From: Lota lota
Lineage: Eukaryota; Chordata; Actinopteri; Gadiformes; Lotidae
DNA: 64,000 nt
Direction of reading: 5' to 3'
Assembly: GCA_026745465.1 (NCBI GenBank)
Contig: JACYXH010000017.1
Span: 1,579,454 to 1,643,453 of the forward strand
Every line of letters starts with the position of its first letter. Position 1 is the first letter of the stretch. Made by a program: the position numbers and the translations under genes. The notes beneath the pieces were generated by a model. That model made no database searches, was not told the DNA's origin, and worked only from the letters and a program-made list of their open reading frames with translations. Positions 1 through 11,258 of this stretch are shown piece by piece.

Positions 1-3000
1 TCCGTCTATGAATCGTCCCTAGATCCCCCTGAAATCACTAGCTTCACTTCTCCCGCCCTCCCTCTGACATGAATATCTTCCTGGCATATCCGTCAAATTT
101 AGTTTGGTGCTGGAACTGCCAAGATGGGGTCAGACTTTTGCTAAAGGGCACTTCAGCGATGCCCAAAATAATTCCCTTATACAAAAGCAAGCAAATAGAA
201 AATGTGGTGGTGGCAGGTGGTGTGGAAGCAATATGAAGAGCTATTGGACTGGCAGATGAAATCATTCAGATGGATTCATGAATCATATAAGAGTAGTGAA
301 ATCTTCACATTGTACCATTTTGTTATATCCAAATTTGTTTGCATGTGAGATAAACATGGGATATGATTGTAAATTATATTCCATATAAATAAATGAATAT
401 TTGAAGGGGTTCCACTTTCAAAAGGCAAGGTGTAAACTCAAGAATCAGACACAGAGAACACAAGGTAGATATTAGACACACACACTCAAACAGAAACACA
501 GAGAACCAACAACAAGGAAACTAATTGGGGAACTTCATCAACAACACTGGTGAACAAATGAGAAATACATTCAGGTGACAGGAATTCACCAAAGGACACA
601 GATGGTGGGAGATTTTCAAATATCAACAGACTCGTTCCAGATTAGGCTCAGAGAAGGGTTCGATTTTTTGGGCGTTTTTCAGTTCTACCGAAATGCAACT
701 TTCGTTGTCTTTCTTCCCATGAGCTGTGCAAAAATGTGGAGTTTTTTTACAAAGAATTTGAGAAATCAATATCTGAAACATGTAATGCTAACAGATATCC
801 TATCGAAAGTCCCCCCTCTCTCTCGCCTCTCGGAAGTAAACCCATGTACAGTTAATTAACAGTTCATTAATGGTCATTAATGGTGTTCATGTTAAATAAT
901 GTTGTAAAATGATGGTGTTCATGTTAACTGAGTTAGCATGGGGTTAACCCTAACAATAATATCCCACTGATATCATACACATGAAAGTTATAGTAAATAA
1001 ATAAATAAATAAACAAATATGCTTTGCTGCAACCAGGTTGCCCTAAAGTGTTTTGCGAAATAAACCCTGCATTTGTTTTTCAACTTGCATCATAATCGCA
1101 GTCCACTGAACCAACAAAAACCCTGCAATAAGAAAATATATATTCAATGAAAACCATTTCACGCATAATGATCACCGTAATTGACAAACCATAGATATCT
1201 CATTAGGAACAACAAAGTTGCCACTTTAGCCAAACATTTTCAAAGAGAGAGAGAAGCATTCTGGAGGTCAGATGTTCATGGGTTAAGTAGTGGAGGCCAT
1301 CAACATAAAGGACAAGAGCTTTGATCTTGGACACAGGGCCAGGCTTTCATCTTTGCTCTGAGGAGACTGAGGAGAACACAGACCACTAATGGCCATTCCA
1401 TAACCCTCATATTCTCTCATATGTCCTCAGATCTAATTGCTATACAACTCTACTGCACACCTTTGTTATTGTTATTATTTATTAGTTGTATGAGTAGTAG
1501 TGGTAACAGTACGGCATTCAGTGGGTGAGTAGGATTGTTGTTGTTGATATAACAATACAGTGGTATGAATAATAATCATAATCATCATAATACTAATAAT
1601 CATAATCATAATCATCATAATAATAATTGTTAGCTTAGCCAATAGGGTATATATAGGGTATGTTGCTTATCCAAATCTGCTAAAGCTGAGTTTTTAAAGA
1701 ACTCAAATATAGGCCTACAATATAAGATCAAGTCTGTGTAATGAATAGGTCTACATTAAAATGTTTTTAATCTGAATTAGCTATACAACTTCAGATATTG
1801 AGGAAGGGATCAATGTTTTTTTTGAAGAGGTAATAAAAAGTCTGCGTGTTATTGCGAAATGTCACCCTCACACTCATTCACCATCTATTTCTGAAGTCGT
1901 GTCAGCATGGATTAGGCTATTCAGAGGATCTGGCTTCTCCCAGGAACCTGCTCAGGTCATGCATGCTCATGTTGAACATAAAATTGACCTTTTCACTTTG
2001 TTACCTCATTCCCACAGACATATTAGCTATAGGCCTACACTTAATCAGAATGCAGACAACTAGTATTATTAACACAAACAATGAGGAGCCAAAACAACAA
2101 AATAATAGATTATAAAAAAGACTTCATTAGTTTGAATGTGTGGGAATATCAATACAATCAATAATCAGTAATAACACAGCTGTCAATCATGTTGTTTTGA
2201 CCTGTCCAATCAAAACGCATTCCCATTGCGCATCCTTCCGTGCTATCCCGCAGAGAGGGCGAGATGCAGCAGAAAGTGCAACACACCCCACCACTGAAAC
2301 CAGTCAGTGCTACCTCTCCCCTGCCTCTTGTTATGTATATAATTATCTCTCTACACGGCAATTCACACAACAACAAACATTGCATAACTTTGCGTCATTC
2401 AGAACACATTTTGTATCAAAATGCACTCGGAATATAAAACTCCACTTTTTCAGCAGTAACGTCGCTACAAACCAGAATACTGATGACCACATTCTGAAAT
2501 TCATATTTCTGTTTGTGAACAAGTCGGAACAACAGGTAGGCCTATTTAGCCTCTTTAACCCAACATGCCAGTCATCTGATTTCGTCTAGACAGCGTTGTG
2601 CTGTCACTGTGACGACATCACTCATCACAAACCCCTCAATATAAATGCAAATGAAAAATTCCTAAAGGCTGCGGGTGGACTGTGCGGCAAAATGTTGTAG
2701 AGAAAGGTCATTGGCTCATTAAGTCCCTGCCTGCAACACAAGGAACGTGCAGAGACTCCGTGACGGCTGCTCGCTGCTCTGCTTTTACTGATTGCGTGCG
2801 TTGGAGTTTGAAGAATCATTCGCGTTGCAGAAACGCGTTGACATTTTCTAATTGTCCCACTTGTTGTCGCAGTAAAACATTTACATTCAATAAAGTATCC
2901 TATTCATTTATAACATAAAATAATACGTGTTTCATTGTTTATATAGTAGAAAGAAACACTGTGTGCCAGCACCACACCAGAGTCCCGCATGAACAAAGTA

Positions 3001-5338
3001 AGGGCGTCAAAACAGACCGCTTTGGCCCGCAGGACATCTGACAATCAGACAGTTTGCCCCTTATCATGTATCTTACAATCAATCTGTTCCCTGGAGATAC
3101 ACACTGGGGTTTAAAACGTTTCATTTATTTGATGGAATGAGTATTTTTCAATGGCACTATAAATTACGTGCAGAGGAAGAAAAAAAACGTAGAGGTTAAA
3201 TCCACAAGATATAGTGTGTTATGGCGCTCACAAGTGCGCACATGCGTAATGGTTGTGTGCGTAATGTTTGTGTGCGCAATCCCATTTTAACTGCATGTGT
3301 TGCAATTTAGCAGCTGGGATCATTCTTATATGTAGCCTATTCTATTCACGCAAGGTCACGGACACCTGCTTTTTAACAGGGTCAAGTTTGGATAACGTGG
3401 TGAACGAGAAATTGTGTCGTAATCTGGTGTGATTTAACAGATAATCCTGTAGCCACAATATTTTGACAATTGATAAAACATAACCTATGTGGTTAGCAAT
3501 TGCCAAAATGCTGTAATACAGCCTATATATTTGCCGTTATGTCATTGTTGATTAAGATATCAATTCATTGGCACCATGGTCATTAGCCGGTGCTGCGCAA
3601 TTGTTACCACACAGTGCCCCCTGCTGGAGGATATAGATAGTGCATTTGGTGTTTACAAGCAATTCCCCCAGAAGGTTAAATAGTACACAGCACAATTTAG
3701 AGCAGACACGCATGTAAACAGTCACGTGACTCGTCAACAAAGAACCGATATCACACAAACCGGACGACACCAAAATAATATTTAGCCTGAGGCTGAGGGC
3801 ATGTGCTGGTCGAGAATTAGTCTCTACCATTCATTCATCGCCACCTAATGCGAAGAAAGATTCACGACTTAAAAAAAACCATTTGATTAATGTTCATAAA
3901 TCAAAGGATTTGAACAAGAACAATCTGGAAGAAAATTATCTGTGCACCTTCATCCACGCCTATTGATATTAAATGCCTCTTTAGTTGTGTTTAATTTCTT
4001 TGTAGTTGTGTTTAATGTCTTTGTAGTTGGCTTTGATGCCTTTGTAGTTAGGTTTAATGTCTTTTTAGTTGGGTTTGACGTCTTTGTAGTTGTGTTTAAT
4101 GTATTTGTGTCTTTGTATTGGTGTTTAATGTCTTTGTAGTTGTGTTTAATGTATTTGTGTCTTTGTATTGGTGTTTAATGTCTTTGTAGTTGTGTTTAAT
4201 GTCTTCGTGTCTTTGGATTGGTGTTTAATGTCTTTGTAGTTGTGTTTAATGTCTTTGTGTCTTTGGATTGGTGTTTAATGTCTTTGTAGTTGCGTTTAAT
4301 GTCTTTGTGGCCGATGTTTTTACTTGGACTACCATAAGAATTAGTAACAGAATCAGAATCATGGGACTTACATATTTACATCAGGAATTGGACTCCCTAA
4401 ACAACTGCTAAATAAATACATATTACAATAAAATAAAGTAATTTAACATAGCATATACAACATATATTTCGATAACGCACATTCTAGGTAATATTATAGA
4501 AATAGTATTAATAACAGTATACCTACCAGTAACCACATACACTAATATTGTGATCCATTTACAATATTCTTTATTAACACAAAGAAGAATCTCATATTAT
4601 GATATGTCATTCAGGTTGTTATATGTTCGAGTCTATTTCATTCACAATTATTTAAGTATTCTTTCTTTTTATCAATTGTCTTGCTATTAATATTGTTATT
4701 ATTAGCCTTTATTCAACAAATTAGCCTACATCTACAGACATCTTCATTTATTTATTTCCTATCCTGATATTATTGGTTTAGTTTTATTGTTAATATATTA
4801 GCCAATGTTGAACTACACTTCAAACAAAAAACATTATTTATATATTGAATAATAGAAAATGTCTTCTTTTCTTTTTTACAAATAAGCCTAGGCTTATTTA
4901 TAACGTGGTTGATGATTTATCATTTATTGTTTATAATATTGAATGGACAATTTTGCACATTTTCCCAGCAGAGTTTATTTGCAGCGTATTGACACAACAG
5001 TTATCCCATCATCATCCGGCCCGACAGGCCCATTCATGATTAACTCCACGGCTAGTTGCCCATTAATCACAGAATTGTGCAAAGCAAGTCATCTTCTTAA
5101 CCTAAGATTATTGTCATGCTTTCTTATCAAAGGGGTCTCCAATATCCACCATGCACCACAACAATCAGCGCGGCCATAACAGAGTGCTCACACATGGGCC
5201 ACACCAAAGAGCGATGGGTTTCGATACACAACTTGTTTGTGACAGCTCTCTCGCTTTGTTCTGCCGCGGATCACACACTCGCCTCGAACACTTCGCGTTT
5301 GACAGAAGTAGGCACAAGGCGATGGGTTACACGCCTAC
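1..5338. other. 5' flank of the nodal gene, no gene recognised
   Basis: This is AT-rich non-coding sequence. I find no ORF here that looks like a conserved protein. It holds short AT-rich microsatellites (TAAA near 995-1015, TAA/CAT near 1565-1630) and one minisatellite, listed separately. Because the nodal gene starts at 5532, proximal control elements probably lie here, but only the TATA box can be read with confidence. Confidence 0.6.
3968..4306. repeat. Minisatellite with 21-bp and 50-bp periods
   Basis: A T/G-rich unit of about 21 bp (TTTGTAGTTGTGTTTAATGTC) is repeated imperfectly. From about 4083 the array becomes a higher-order 50-bp unit made of two related half-units joined by TTTGTGTC. 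It gives an open + frame of FVV-FNV heptads, which is a by-product of the period and not a gene. Confidence 0.9.
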
Positions 5339-5345
5339 TATAAAA
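5339..5345 (+). promoter_or_regulatory. TATA box of the nodal gene
   Basis: TATAAAA lies 187 bp upstream of the ATG at 5532. The pyrimidine-rich CTCAGTCAGTCTC about 25-30 bp downstream (near 5367-5380) is a reasonable initiator. This predicts a 5' UTR of about 155-165 nt without an intron. It is the only good TATA box in the proximal flank. Confidence 0.7.
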
Positions 5346-5531
5346 CCAGCCCACCCGCACCACAGCTCAGTCAGTCTCCCGCAGACAAGCCGAGAGAAGG
5401 ACTACCTGACCACACACCTGAGAAGGAGTTGGAGTGTTTATCCGTGGGATAAATACGCTCACTTTGGAATTACTACTACTACTACTACTTACTGACTACT
5501 ACTGACTCACACGGGACCCCGCTTCGGAACC

Positions 5532-6668
5532 ATGAACGGAATTACTTTACTTTTCCTCTGTGCACTTCTGACGGACATAGTTCGCGTTGGAGATGCGACA
5601 GATCCCTTCTTAGGGAACCACCACAGCGCCGCTCTGCGCCACCGGATGCGCGGTCTCCCGCGGCCAGCTGGCAGCGGCCGCGGCAACAGGCTGCCGCTGT
5701 ACATGATGCAGCTCTACCGCACGCTCCGGGCCGAGCACGCGTCCAAGGACCTGGCGTTCAGCGCCGCCGCTGGAGTCCAGGCCGAGGACAACCCTGGCCT
5801 ACACCAGGCGGACGCTGTGATCAGCCTCATCGCCAAAGGTAAGAAGAGACACTTTTCTCTATTTGATTTTCCTTTTTAATGTGTCTACTATTTTAGTAAT
5901 AAGGTGTGGTTCTGATGCGCAAAGTAAATTAAGTGATTTTATTCTTAGGCTAGAGCTTGTTCAACTAAAGTTTTAATGTATTTGTGAACTGTAGTGCATC
6001 CACAACCTGGTGAAAAGTGACTTGTCTGCACAACACAAAGTGTGGTTGGGGGGTATCCATCACTAACGGCTCGTGCCTCTGTGCCTTCAGGTTGCCAGCA
6101 GAGAGGAGAGAGATGGTCGGTGACCTTCGACCTGTCGTCCATCTCCGACAGTGAGAACGTCCAGCGCTCGGAGCTTCGCCTCCGCCCGCCCGCTTTCGCC
6201 CAGTCTGCCCGAGCCACGGTGGGCCTCTACCACTCCTCCCGGGGGGGGCCCGCCTGCCCCCCCGCCGCGGGGTGCCCAGAACGCGCCGTGTTCCTGGGGC
6301 GTCTGAGGGCCAGCCCCAGCGCCATGACCTCCACCTCCTCCTGGAAGGTGTTCAACACGACGGAGCTGCTCGTCCGCTGGCAGGCGCAGCGGGGGCGGCT
6401 GGAGACCGGGAAGCCAGAGGAGGAGGAGGAGGAGGAGGAGGAGCAGGAGGAGGAGGAGGACAGCCAAGAGGTGGAGGGGAGGGTGGAGCACCCGCCCGCC
6501 CACCAGGTGATGCTGGTGGTGTTCTCCAAGCAGAGCCCCAGCTCCGGCGGCCAGCGGGCGCACATGCTCATCCACACCGCAGAGCAGTCCAAGTACGTGG
6601 GCCTGGAGCGGGGCCGCAGCCCGGCGCTGGCCACCAGCAGCGGGTCGGGTCACCGAGCCAAGAGGCAC

Positions 6669-6709
<41 letters not shown>

Positions 6710-7368
6710 CCACCACCAGCAGCAGCACCACCAGCAGCACCACCAGCAGCACCACCACCAGCAGCAGCACCACCACCAGCAGCAGCAAAGAGGGCGGGTG
6801 CACCAGGCGGTGCCTGACCCCGCGGCTCCAGCAGCGGAGGAGAGGCCGGGCCAGCCGTGCCGGAAGGTGGACATGTGGGTGGACTTCGGGCAGATCGGCT
6901 GGAGCGAGTGGATCGTGTACCCCAAAGGGTACGACGCGTACCGCTGCGAGGGCGGCTGTCCCACCCCCTTGGACGAGACGTTCACGCCGACCAACCACGC
7001 ATACATGCAGGTAAGAGATGCATTCTTACACTGATACAACACGCGCGAATGAATTCGTGCCACAAAAACCTCAGCCTTCTAATGAATAGAAAGAATTTAT
7101 AAAGGAAGTATTCGATTGGTCTCTTCTGTGATGTCACAGCGCCACCTGCTGTTTGTCACTCACTTTCTTTTGCATCATTCCGTGACACTAACTCTTTGTT
7201 TTGTTGTGTTTCCAGAGTCTTCTGAAGCTCCATCACCTGGACAAGGCCCCATGTCCGTCCTGCGTGCCCACGCGTCTGGCGCCGCTCTCCATGCTCTACT
7301 ATGAGAACGGCCAGATGGTGATGAGGCACCACGAGGACATGGTGGTGGAGGAGTGCGGATGCCACTGA
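5532..7368 (+). CDS. spaw: Nodal-related TGF-beta ligand (southpaw-like), 3 exons
   Basis: The gene encodes a secreted TGF-beta ligand that signals through activin-type receptors with an EGF-CFC co-receptor; fish Nodals act in mesendoderm and left-right patterning (family knowledge). Coding exons are 5532-5838, 6091-7010 and 7216-7368, all with GT-AG introns and matching phases, giving 459 residues. Residues 1-22 form a signal peptide. A prodomain follows, with a Glu tract at about 403-416 nt into exon 2 coordinates 6417-6458. RAKR (residues 291-294) is the convertase site, followed by a 41-residue His/Gln tract. The cystine-knot domain begins at Cys359 ([40 protein letters not shown], ending EECGCH). 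The start is chosen for its signal peptide, A at -3 and position after the TATA box. The three-exon structure is typical of nodal genes. The protein is longer than usual because of the two low-complexity tracts. Nodal identity is firm. The southpaw assignment rests on the WSEWIV/PCPSC character and on linkage with eif4ebp and ank1, and is less sure. Confidence 0.93.
6417..6458 (+). repeat. Coding (GAG)n: Glu tract in the nodal prodomain
   Basis: Nine Glu, one Gln and four Glu codons lie in frame inside exon 2. Being an almost pure GAG repeat it is likely to vary in length. It sits in the poorly conserved part of the prodomain, so the mature ligand is unaffected. Confidence 0.95.
6654..6665 (+). 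other. Proprotein convertase site RAKR
   Basis: The codons for Arg-Ala-Lys-Arg fit the furin/PACE4 rule R-X-K/R-R and separate prodomain from mature ligand. Cleavage here leaves a 165-residue mature chain starting with His-His. A weaker RGR motif follows the His/Gln tract at 6789-6797 but lacks the full four-residue pattern. Confidence 0.8.
6666..6788 (+). repeat. Coding CAG/CAC repeat: 41-residue His/Gln tract
   Basis: All 41 codons encode His or Gln, including a run of 12 Gln. The tract starts at the first residue after RAKR, so it would form the N-terminus of the mature ligand, ahead of the 23-residue spacer to the first knot cysteine. The mixed CAG/CAC codons suggest a repeat expanded by slippage and then broken up. 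Confidence 0.95.
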
Positions 7369-7846
7369 CCCAACGACTTCACGGGATCTTTTGTGCTGCA
7401 GGAAACACTGTCGCTTGTAGGGTCGACAAAGTACAAAAATGGCGGTCGACGCTACACACATCCCCCCCTTTGGCACTTAATGTTGGACGGCGACGATTGC
7501 TGAGAACATGAAAGTTAAAGTACTGCTTGGTGTAATGGTCCATATTGGATATTGCAGGAAAAAACGAATTAAGTCACAATTAAGAATATATTATTTGAAA
7601 ACGTTTTTATTAAAGATTTGAGTTAGGGCTACCGTTTGAAGTGGACATCCATTATAATTGATCAACGCTAAAAGTAGACTATAGGCCTATAAAGGTGCTG
7701 ATTGAGTTGCAAACAGGCCGTTTTAGGCGATGTATTGTTCAACCCCTTCCTGGCCATTAATCAGGGAAAGTTCTGCAGGCTGCCTCGTTAAAACGTGGAG
7801 ATAGCACAATCAGGCCAGAATCACCAACCTAAGCACTATAGGACCG

Positions 7847-7852
7847 AATAAA
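7847..7852 (+). terminator. Possible early poly(A) signal of nodal
   Basis: AATAAA lies 479 nt after the stop codon. It would give a shorter 3' UTR than the stronger-looking site at 8011. Confidence 0.35.
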
Positions 7853-8010
7853 GCTGTCCATAAACAGGCACTTTTCTGTTCCATGCACCCTGCGAGGTGT
7901 AACTTCCATGCTATGAGGACAACATTGTAAAGAGTTAACTACGGAGCTAACATTTTACTGCTCTTGCTATTTTTAGGTCATATTAACCCATGTGTATGTT
8001 TGCTGTATTT

Positions 8011-8016
8011 AATAAA
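8011..8016 (+). terminator. Likely poly(A) signal of nodal
   Basis: AATAAA in the context TTTAATAAAACATTT lies about 640 nt after the stop, followed by TTTTCGCACCGTGTC, a passable GU-rich downstream element. The facing 4E-BP gene ends about 1.3 kb further on. Confidence 0.5.
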
Positions 8017-9285
8017 ACATTTACTATTTCATATTTTCGCACCGTGTCTATTTTATATCTGATTTGCAAACGTAATGTAATTATCAGTCACCACCAGGTC
8101 ACCACCATTAAATGAGGTTAAATGGTGTGCTTTAGGAATATGCCATCCTTAGCCTAAAGTTTCTAAATATTTCATATTGCACAGAAACAAATAATCCTTC
8201 TTTAGCTTTGACCACTGATAATAGTTTCTGTGTTAGTTTATCTTAACTAACACATGTTTCCCTTGTTATGCCACATTTGCCTCTGTGCTCTCTTAATGCA
8301 CACTCTGGTGCAAGGAGCCTGTGGGAACTACCATCTGTGACCAAGATTACTTTCAAAGTAGTACTTGTAGGCCAAGGGTGATAAGGTATTTTGTCCTTGC
8401 TTTGTTGTTGACGTACCAAAACGGTTTAATCTGTGCCCCCCCCCCCCCCCCCCCACAGAATATAGGAAATCTTAACCAAACAAAACAAAGCCTCACAGTG
8501 AAACCTGTGACCGTTGGGAGTAGATTCCAATATCTACGTCTATAGCAGGGTAAAACATGACATCACAGTCTAGGCCACCATCATAATAAGATTATAACTC
8601 ATAGAGGTGACTACACAATAAACAAAGATGCAAACATTGTATAGCGGTCTGAGATGTGTTTTGTGAATTGAGAACAATCAGATAAAAAACACCCACTCAT
8701 GGTAGAATTTTATTATATATATATTTTGTATGAATAGGAAAAATTACTCAATACATTTCTATTCATGAAATATTTGGTATTTTGGGGGATTTTGTCAGAA
8801 ACAGGCTAACAACTCATAAGCTATGTCCCTGCTCTACACATGGGATGTGTCGGACTATATTTGTTGGATTGAATTGAAATGAATTGGATAATTCATGTTT
8901 TGGCCATTTATTTTCTGTATAATGACATTAATAACTCAATTAAACACAGTGTTGGGATTTTCAACAATTATACTACAAAAACAAACCTCAAAACAGTCTG
9001 TTGATACAGCCTCCTCCAGAATGAAAACACATACATGTAAAAAAAAATAGTATTTGATTATAAAAAGGTCTTACCCATCTTAAAAACACTGTTGAACACC
9101 ATCACGTTAGATTGCCTACCTTCAAACTAGCATTATATTATAAAAAGTCCACACTTTTTACCTTCCAACTTAAGTCTTAGCCTTTTTGAGTACATATTGT
9201 GTTATGTGGCATAGCGCTAGTTTTATATAGGTATATACTTGTACACAATTTAAAATGGCAGGATTTACTTTTTTGTCCTTCAGCT
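8017..9285. other. Interval between the convergent nodal and 4E-BP 3' ends
   Basis: This is AT-rich sequence with a C19 run at 8436-8454 and no protein-like ORF. The right part is probably the 3' UTR of the 4E-BP gene on the - strand. Confidence 0.6.
8907..8912 (-). terminator. Candidate poly(A) signal of the 4E-BP gene
   Basis: TTTATT on the + strand reads AATAAA on the - strand, about 375 nt after the TAA stop. A second copy at 8709-8714 would give a longer 3' UTR. Which one is used cannot be told from sequence. Confidence 0.4.
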
Positions 9286-10902
9286 TTAAATGTCCATTTC
9301 AAACTGGGCATCATCACCTAAAAAGAAAAGCAAAATGACACAGTTAGGTCAGACTGAAAACACATTTAAATGTGACGCCTGTGTTGGAAAGCGCCTTACC
9401 AGTGCCACCTTCCTGGTGGTGGTGATCAGTACTGCAGCTAGAGGTATTTATGACGTCAGCTGCTTTGAAGGGGCTGGTGACTCCCGGGATATCAGGCAGG
9501 CTCGGGGGAGTTCGCGCCAAAGGAGATGTCCGGCACTGAAGGAGGAACTTCCTGTCATAGATGATTCTGGTTCCTGGAGGACAGCATCAAACAGGGAAAA
9601 TAAAAAAATATATACAACATTTTGTGTACACAACACTTTTTGCATTAACAGTATAGCCTATACGTATTCAAATAACCAACGATAATGCAATTACTTTTAT
9701 TACTTCTGTACAGGAGCTTCAGAGAACAGGAACAACATTCACAGTCAACCCCTTACCCCTCCCAAATGACATAATATTTAAAGTTGTATGAGTGTGTCCC
9801 CTTCTGTAGATCAGTTCACCCGTGGCCTGTGTTAAACACATAACAGGTAGAGGTTAACGAGTCAAGCTCCGTCACATTGCAGCAGCTTTAAAACACTAAC
9901 CATGACTGGTTCTGTGTGTGACTGTTAACTGTTCAGCATCTTGGCTGCAGCCCGATTTAGTGCAGATAAATGAGAAAGTAAGCTACACCACGGGCATAGC
10001 TATGTGTTGTAACACACAGAGATGAATTGCAGTCAACAATACTAGAATTGTTGTCTTCTTTAAGTGGAGGCTATATGTGGTCAATGGACGGCCAATAGCA
10101 TAACAGATACACTAAATGAGGTGCATGTAGGCTGGGTTTACCAGTACTAAAACAAAAATCTGTTTTTACATAATCTGCCTAAATAAGAACAGTCCACGCC
10201 CTTCTCTTATCCATACACATTCTCTTTTAATGTAATCTATGGCGAAGTGTAATTGAGTAAACATGTTGTTATTCGGCTCAACATCGACATGCTGTAGTAA
10301 CAAGTCACATGGGTTGCACCTATAAATAGGGTTGCAGGCCTTCTTATACTGGCAATGCGCTACTTGACCACGGGGCTGACACGTGTTAAAGATATAGATA
10401 GTGTGACGGGAAAGCAGAATACGTCTTGATATGGGTAAATGCACCTGTAACAAGGACTGAACGGTTGACTACTGTAGCATACGCAGCATAAAGATATGTT
10501 TAGCTCATTTTAAAATACACATTACTGAGATGCAGAAAACCAATATGAAACGCAGTATGACGTAATCTAATGTGCATCGATACATGGCTACTCCGTCAAG
10601 TCAGTGAAAAAGGGGTTTACTTAAATATCTACAGATGTGCGTTGACTCGGACACTATTTGGACACTGCAGAATAGAGTCCCATTGGCCTGGTCGTGAAAT
10701 AAGGCGATAACAAGGTTAATGTGGTTGAGTGCATAATCTGCCTCCAGTGAGCGGGCTGGTTACCTCCAGGGGTGGTGCTGAACAGGGTCCCTCCGGGGGT
10801 ACTCGAGTAATCCCGGGGCATATGAGCAGCATCGTGGATGGTGACCCGCCTGCTGGGGGCTGGGATGTCCCGACTTGGCGTGTCTTTACTTTCAGCAGAC
10901 AT
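9286..10902 (-). CDS. eif4ebp1: eIF4E-binding protein (4E-BP), 3 exons
   Basis: 4E-BPs block cap-dependent translation by binding eIF4E in the cytoplasm; phosphorylation by mTORC1 releases them. Coding exons on the - strand are 10902-10764, 9573-9400 and 9317-9286, giving 114 residues (human 4E-BP1 has 118). Motifs in order: [13 protein letters not shown] with the priming threonines T35 and T44; YDRKFLL at 52-58, the YxxxxL-phi eIF4E-binding site; SP and TP sites at S63 and T68; [10 protein letters not shown]; and the C-terminal TOS motif FEMDI. Exon junctions fall inside the second TPGG and before DDAQFEMDI. The start has A at -3 and fits the family N-terminus. The RAIP motif is altered to RDIP at residues 11-14. 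Paralogue choice is uncertain: CR before the SP site resembles 4E-BP1, whereas DAAHMPRDY and DDAQFEMDI resemble 4E-BP2. Linkage with ank1 favours eif4ebp1. The gene lies head-to-tail downstream of ank1. Confidence 0.93.
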
Positions 10903-11170
10903 CGTTCAAACCACTGTTCACCATAAATAAATAAATAGGTGAGTTGTCTTTGTGCGACCTGTACCGTACACTCCTGCTGGCGAAAGTGAGTTGTTGTACA
11001 GGTGAACGTCGTGTCATACAGCGGATTACTGCTCTACCGCAGCGGGTCACCACATTCCCTACAACGGCCACGTGCGTCGAGCGACTCCAAAAACAACAAG
11101 AGGGAGGGAGGGCCTCCTGTGATTGGCTGCACAGAGGGGGCGTTACGCTAAACGGAAGTTGTCGTTAATC
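10903..11170 (-). promoter_or_regulatory. 5' UTR and TATA-less promoter region of the 4E-BP gene
   Basis: This stretch is richer in CpG than its surroundings. It carries an inverted CCAAT box (ATTGG at 11122-11126) and a GC-rich GGGGGCG at about 11136-11142. No TATA box is seen, as usual for a housekeeping promoter. The start site is inferred to lie between 10950 and 11100. Confidence 0.45.
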
Positions 11171-11250
11171 GAAGCTAGAGTCTTTTTTAGTTTTTTTTTT
11201 ATCTAACCCTATGACCCAAAAGTAGGCCCAGAACGTACATGCAAATATCA

Positions 11251-11258
11251 TGACGTCA
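11251..11258. promoter_or_regulatory. Perfect CRE palindrome upstream of the 4E-BP gene
   Basis: TGACGTCA lies about 350 bp upstream of the 4E-BP ATG. It is the full consensus for CREB/ATF factors. Mammalian EIF4EBP1 is an ATF4 target (established), which makes the site worth noting, but use here is inference. Another TGACGTCA at 9451-9458 lies inside coding exon 2. Confidence 0.35.

Noticed and set aside
44..265. 73-residue - strand ORF at the left edge
   Set aside because: It has no recognisable family, and neither splice sites nor a neighbouring exon support it.
3199..3206. AATCCACA, a FoxH1-type site 2.3 kb upstream of nodal
   Set aside because: Nodal autoregulation through FoxH1 is known, but a single 8-bp match in 5 kb of AT-rich flank is expected by chance; no paired site or SMAD cluster was seen.
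6272..6817. 181-residue + strand ORF in a second frame of nodal exon 2
   Set aside because: It is a frame shadow with poly-Ala/Gly/Pro from the GAG and CAG repeats; the Nodal frame is conserved and this one is not.
6087..6998. 303-residue - strand ORF opposite nodal exon 2
   Set aside because: It is the antisense of a GC-rich coding exon; its poly-Val/Leu runs mirror the CAC/CAG repeat. There is no family resemblance.
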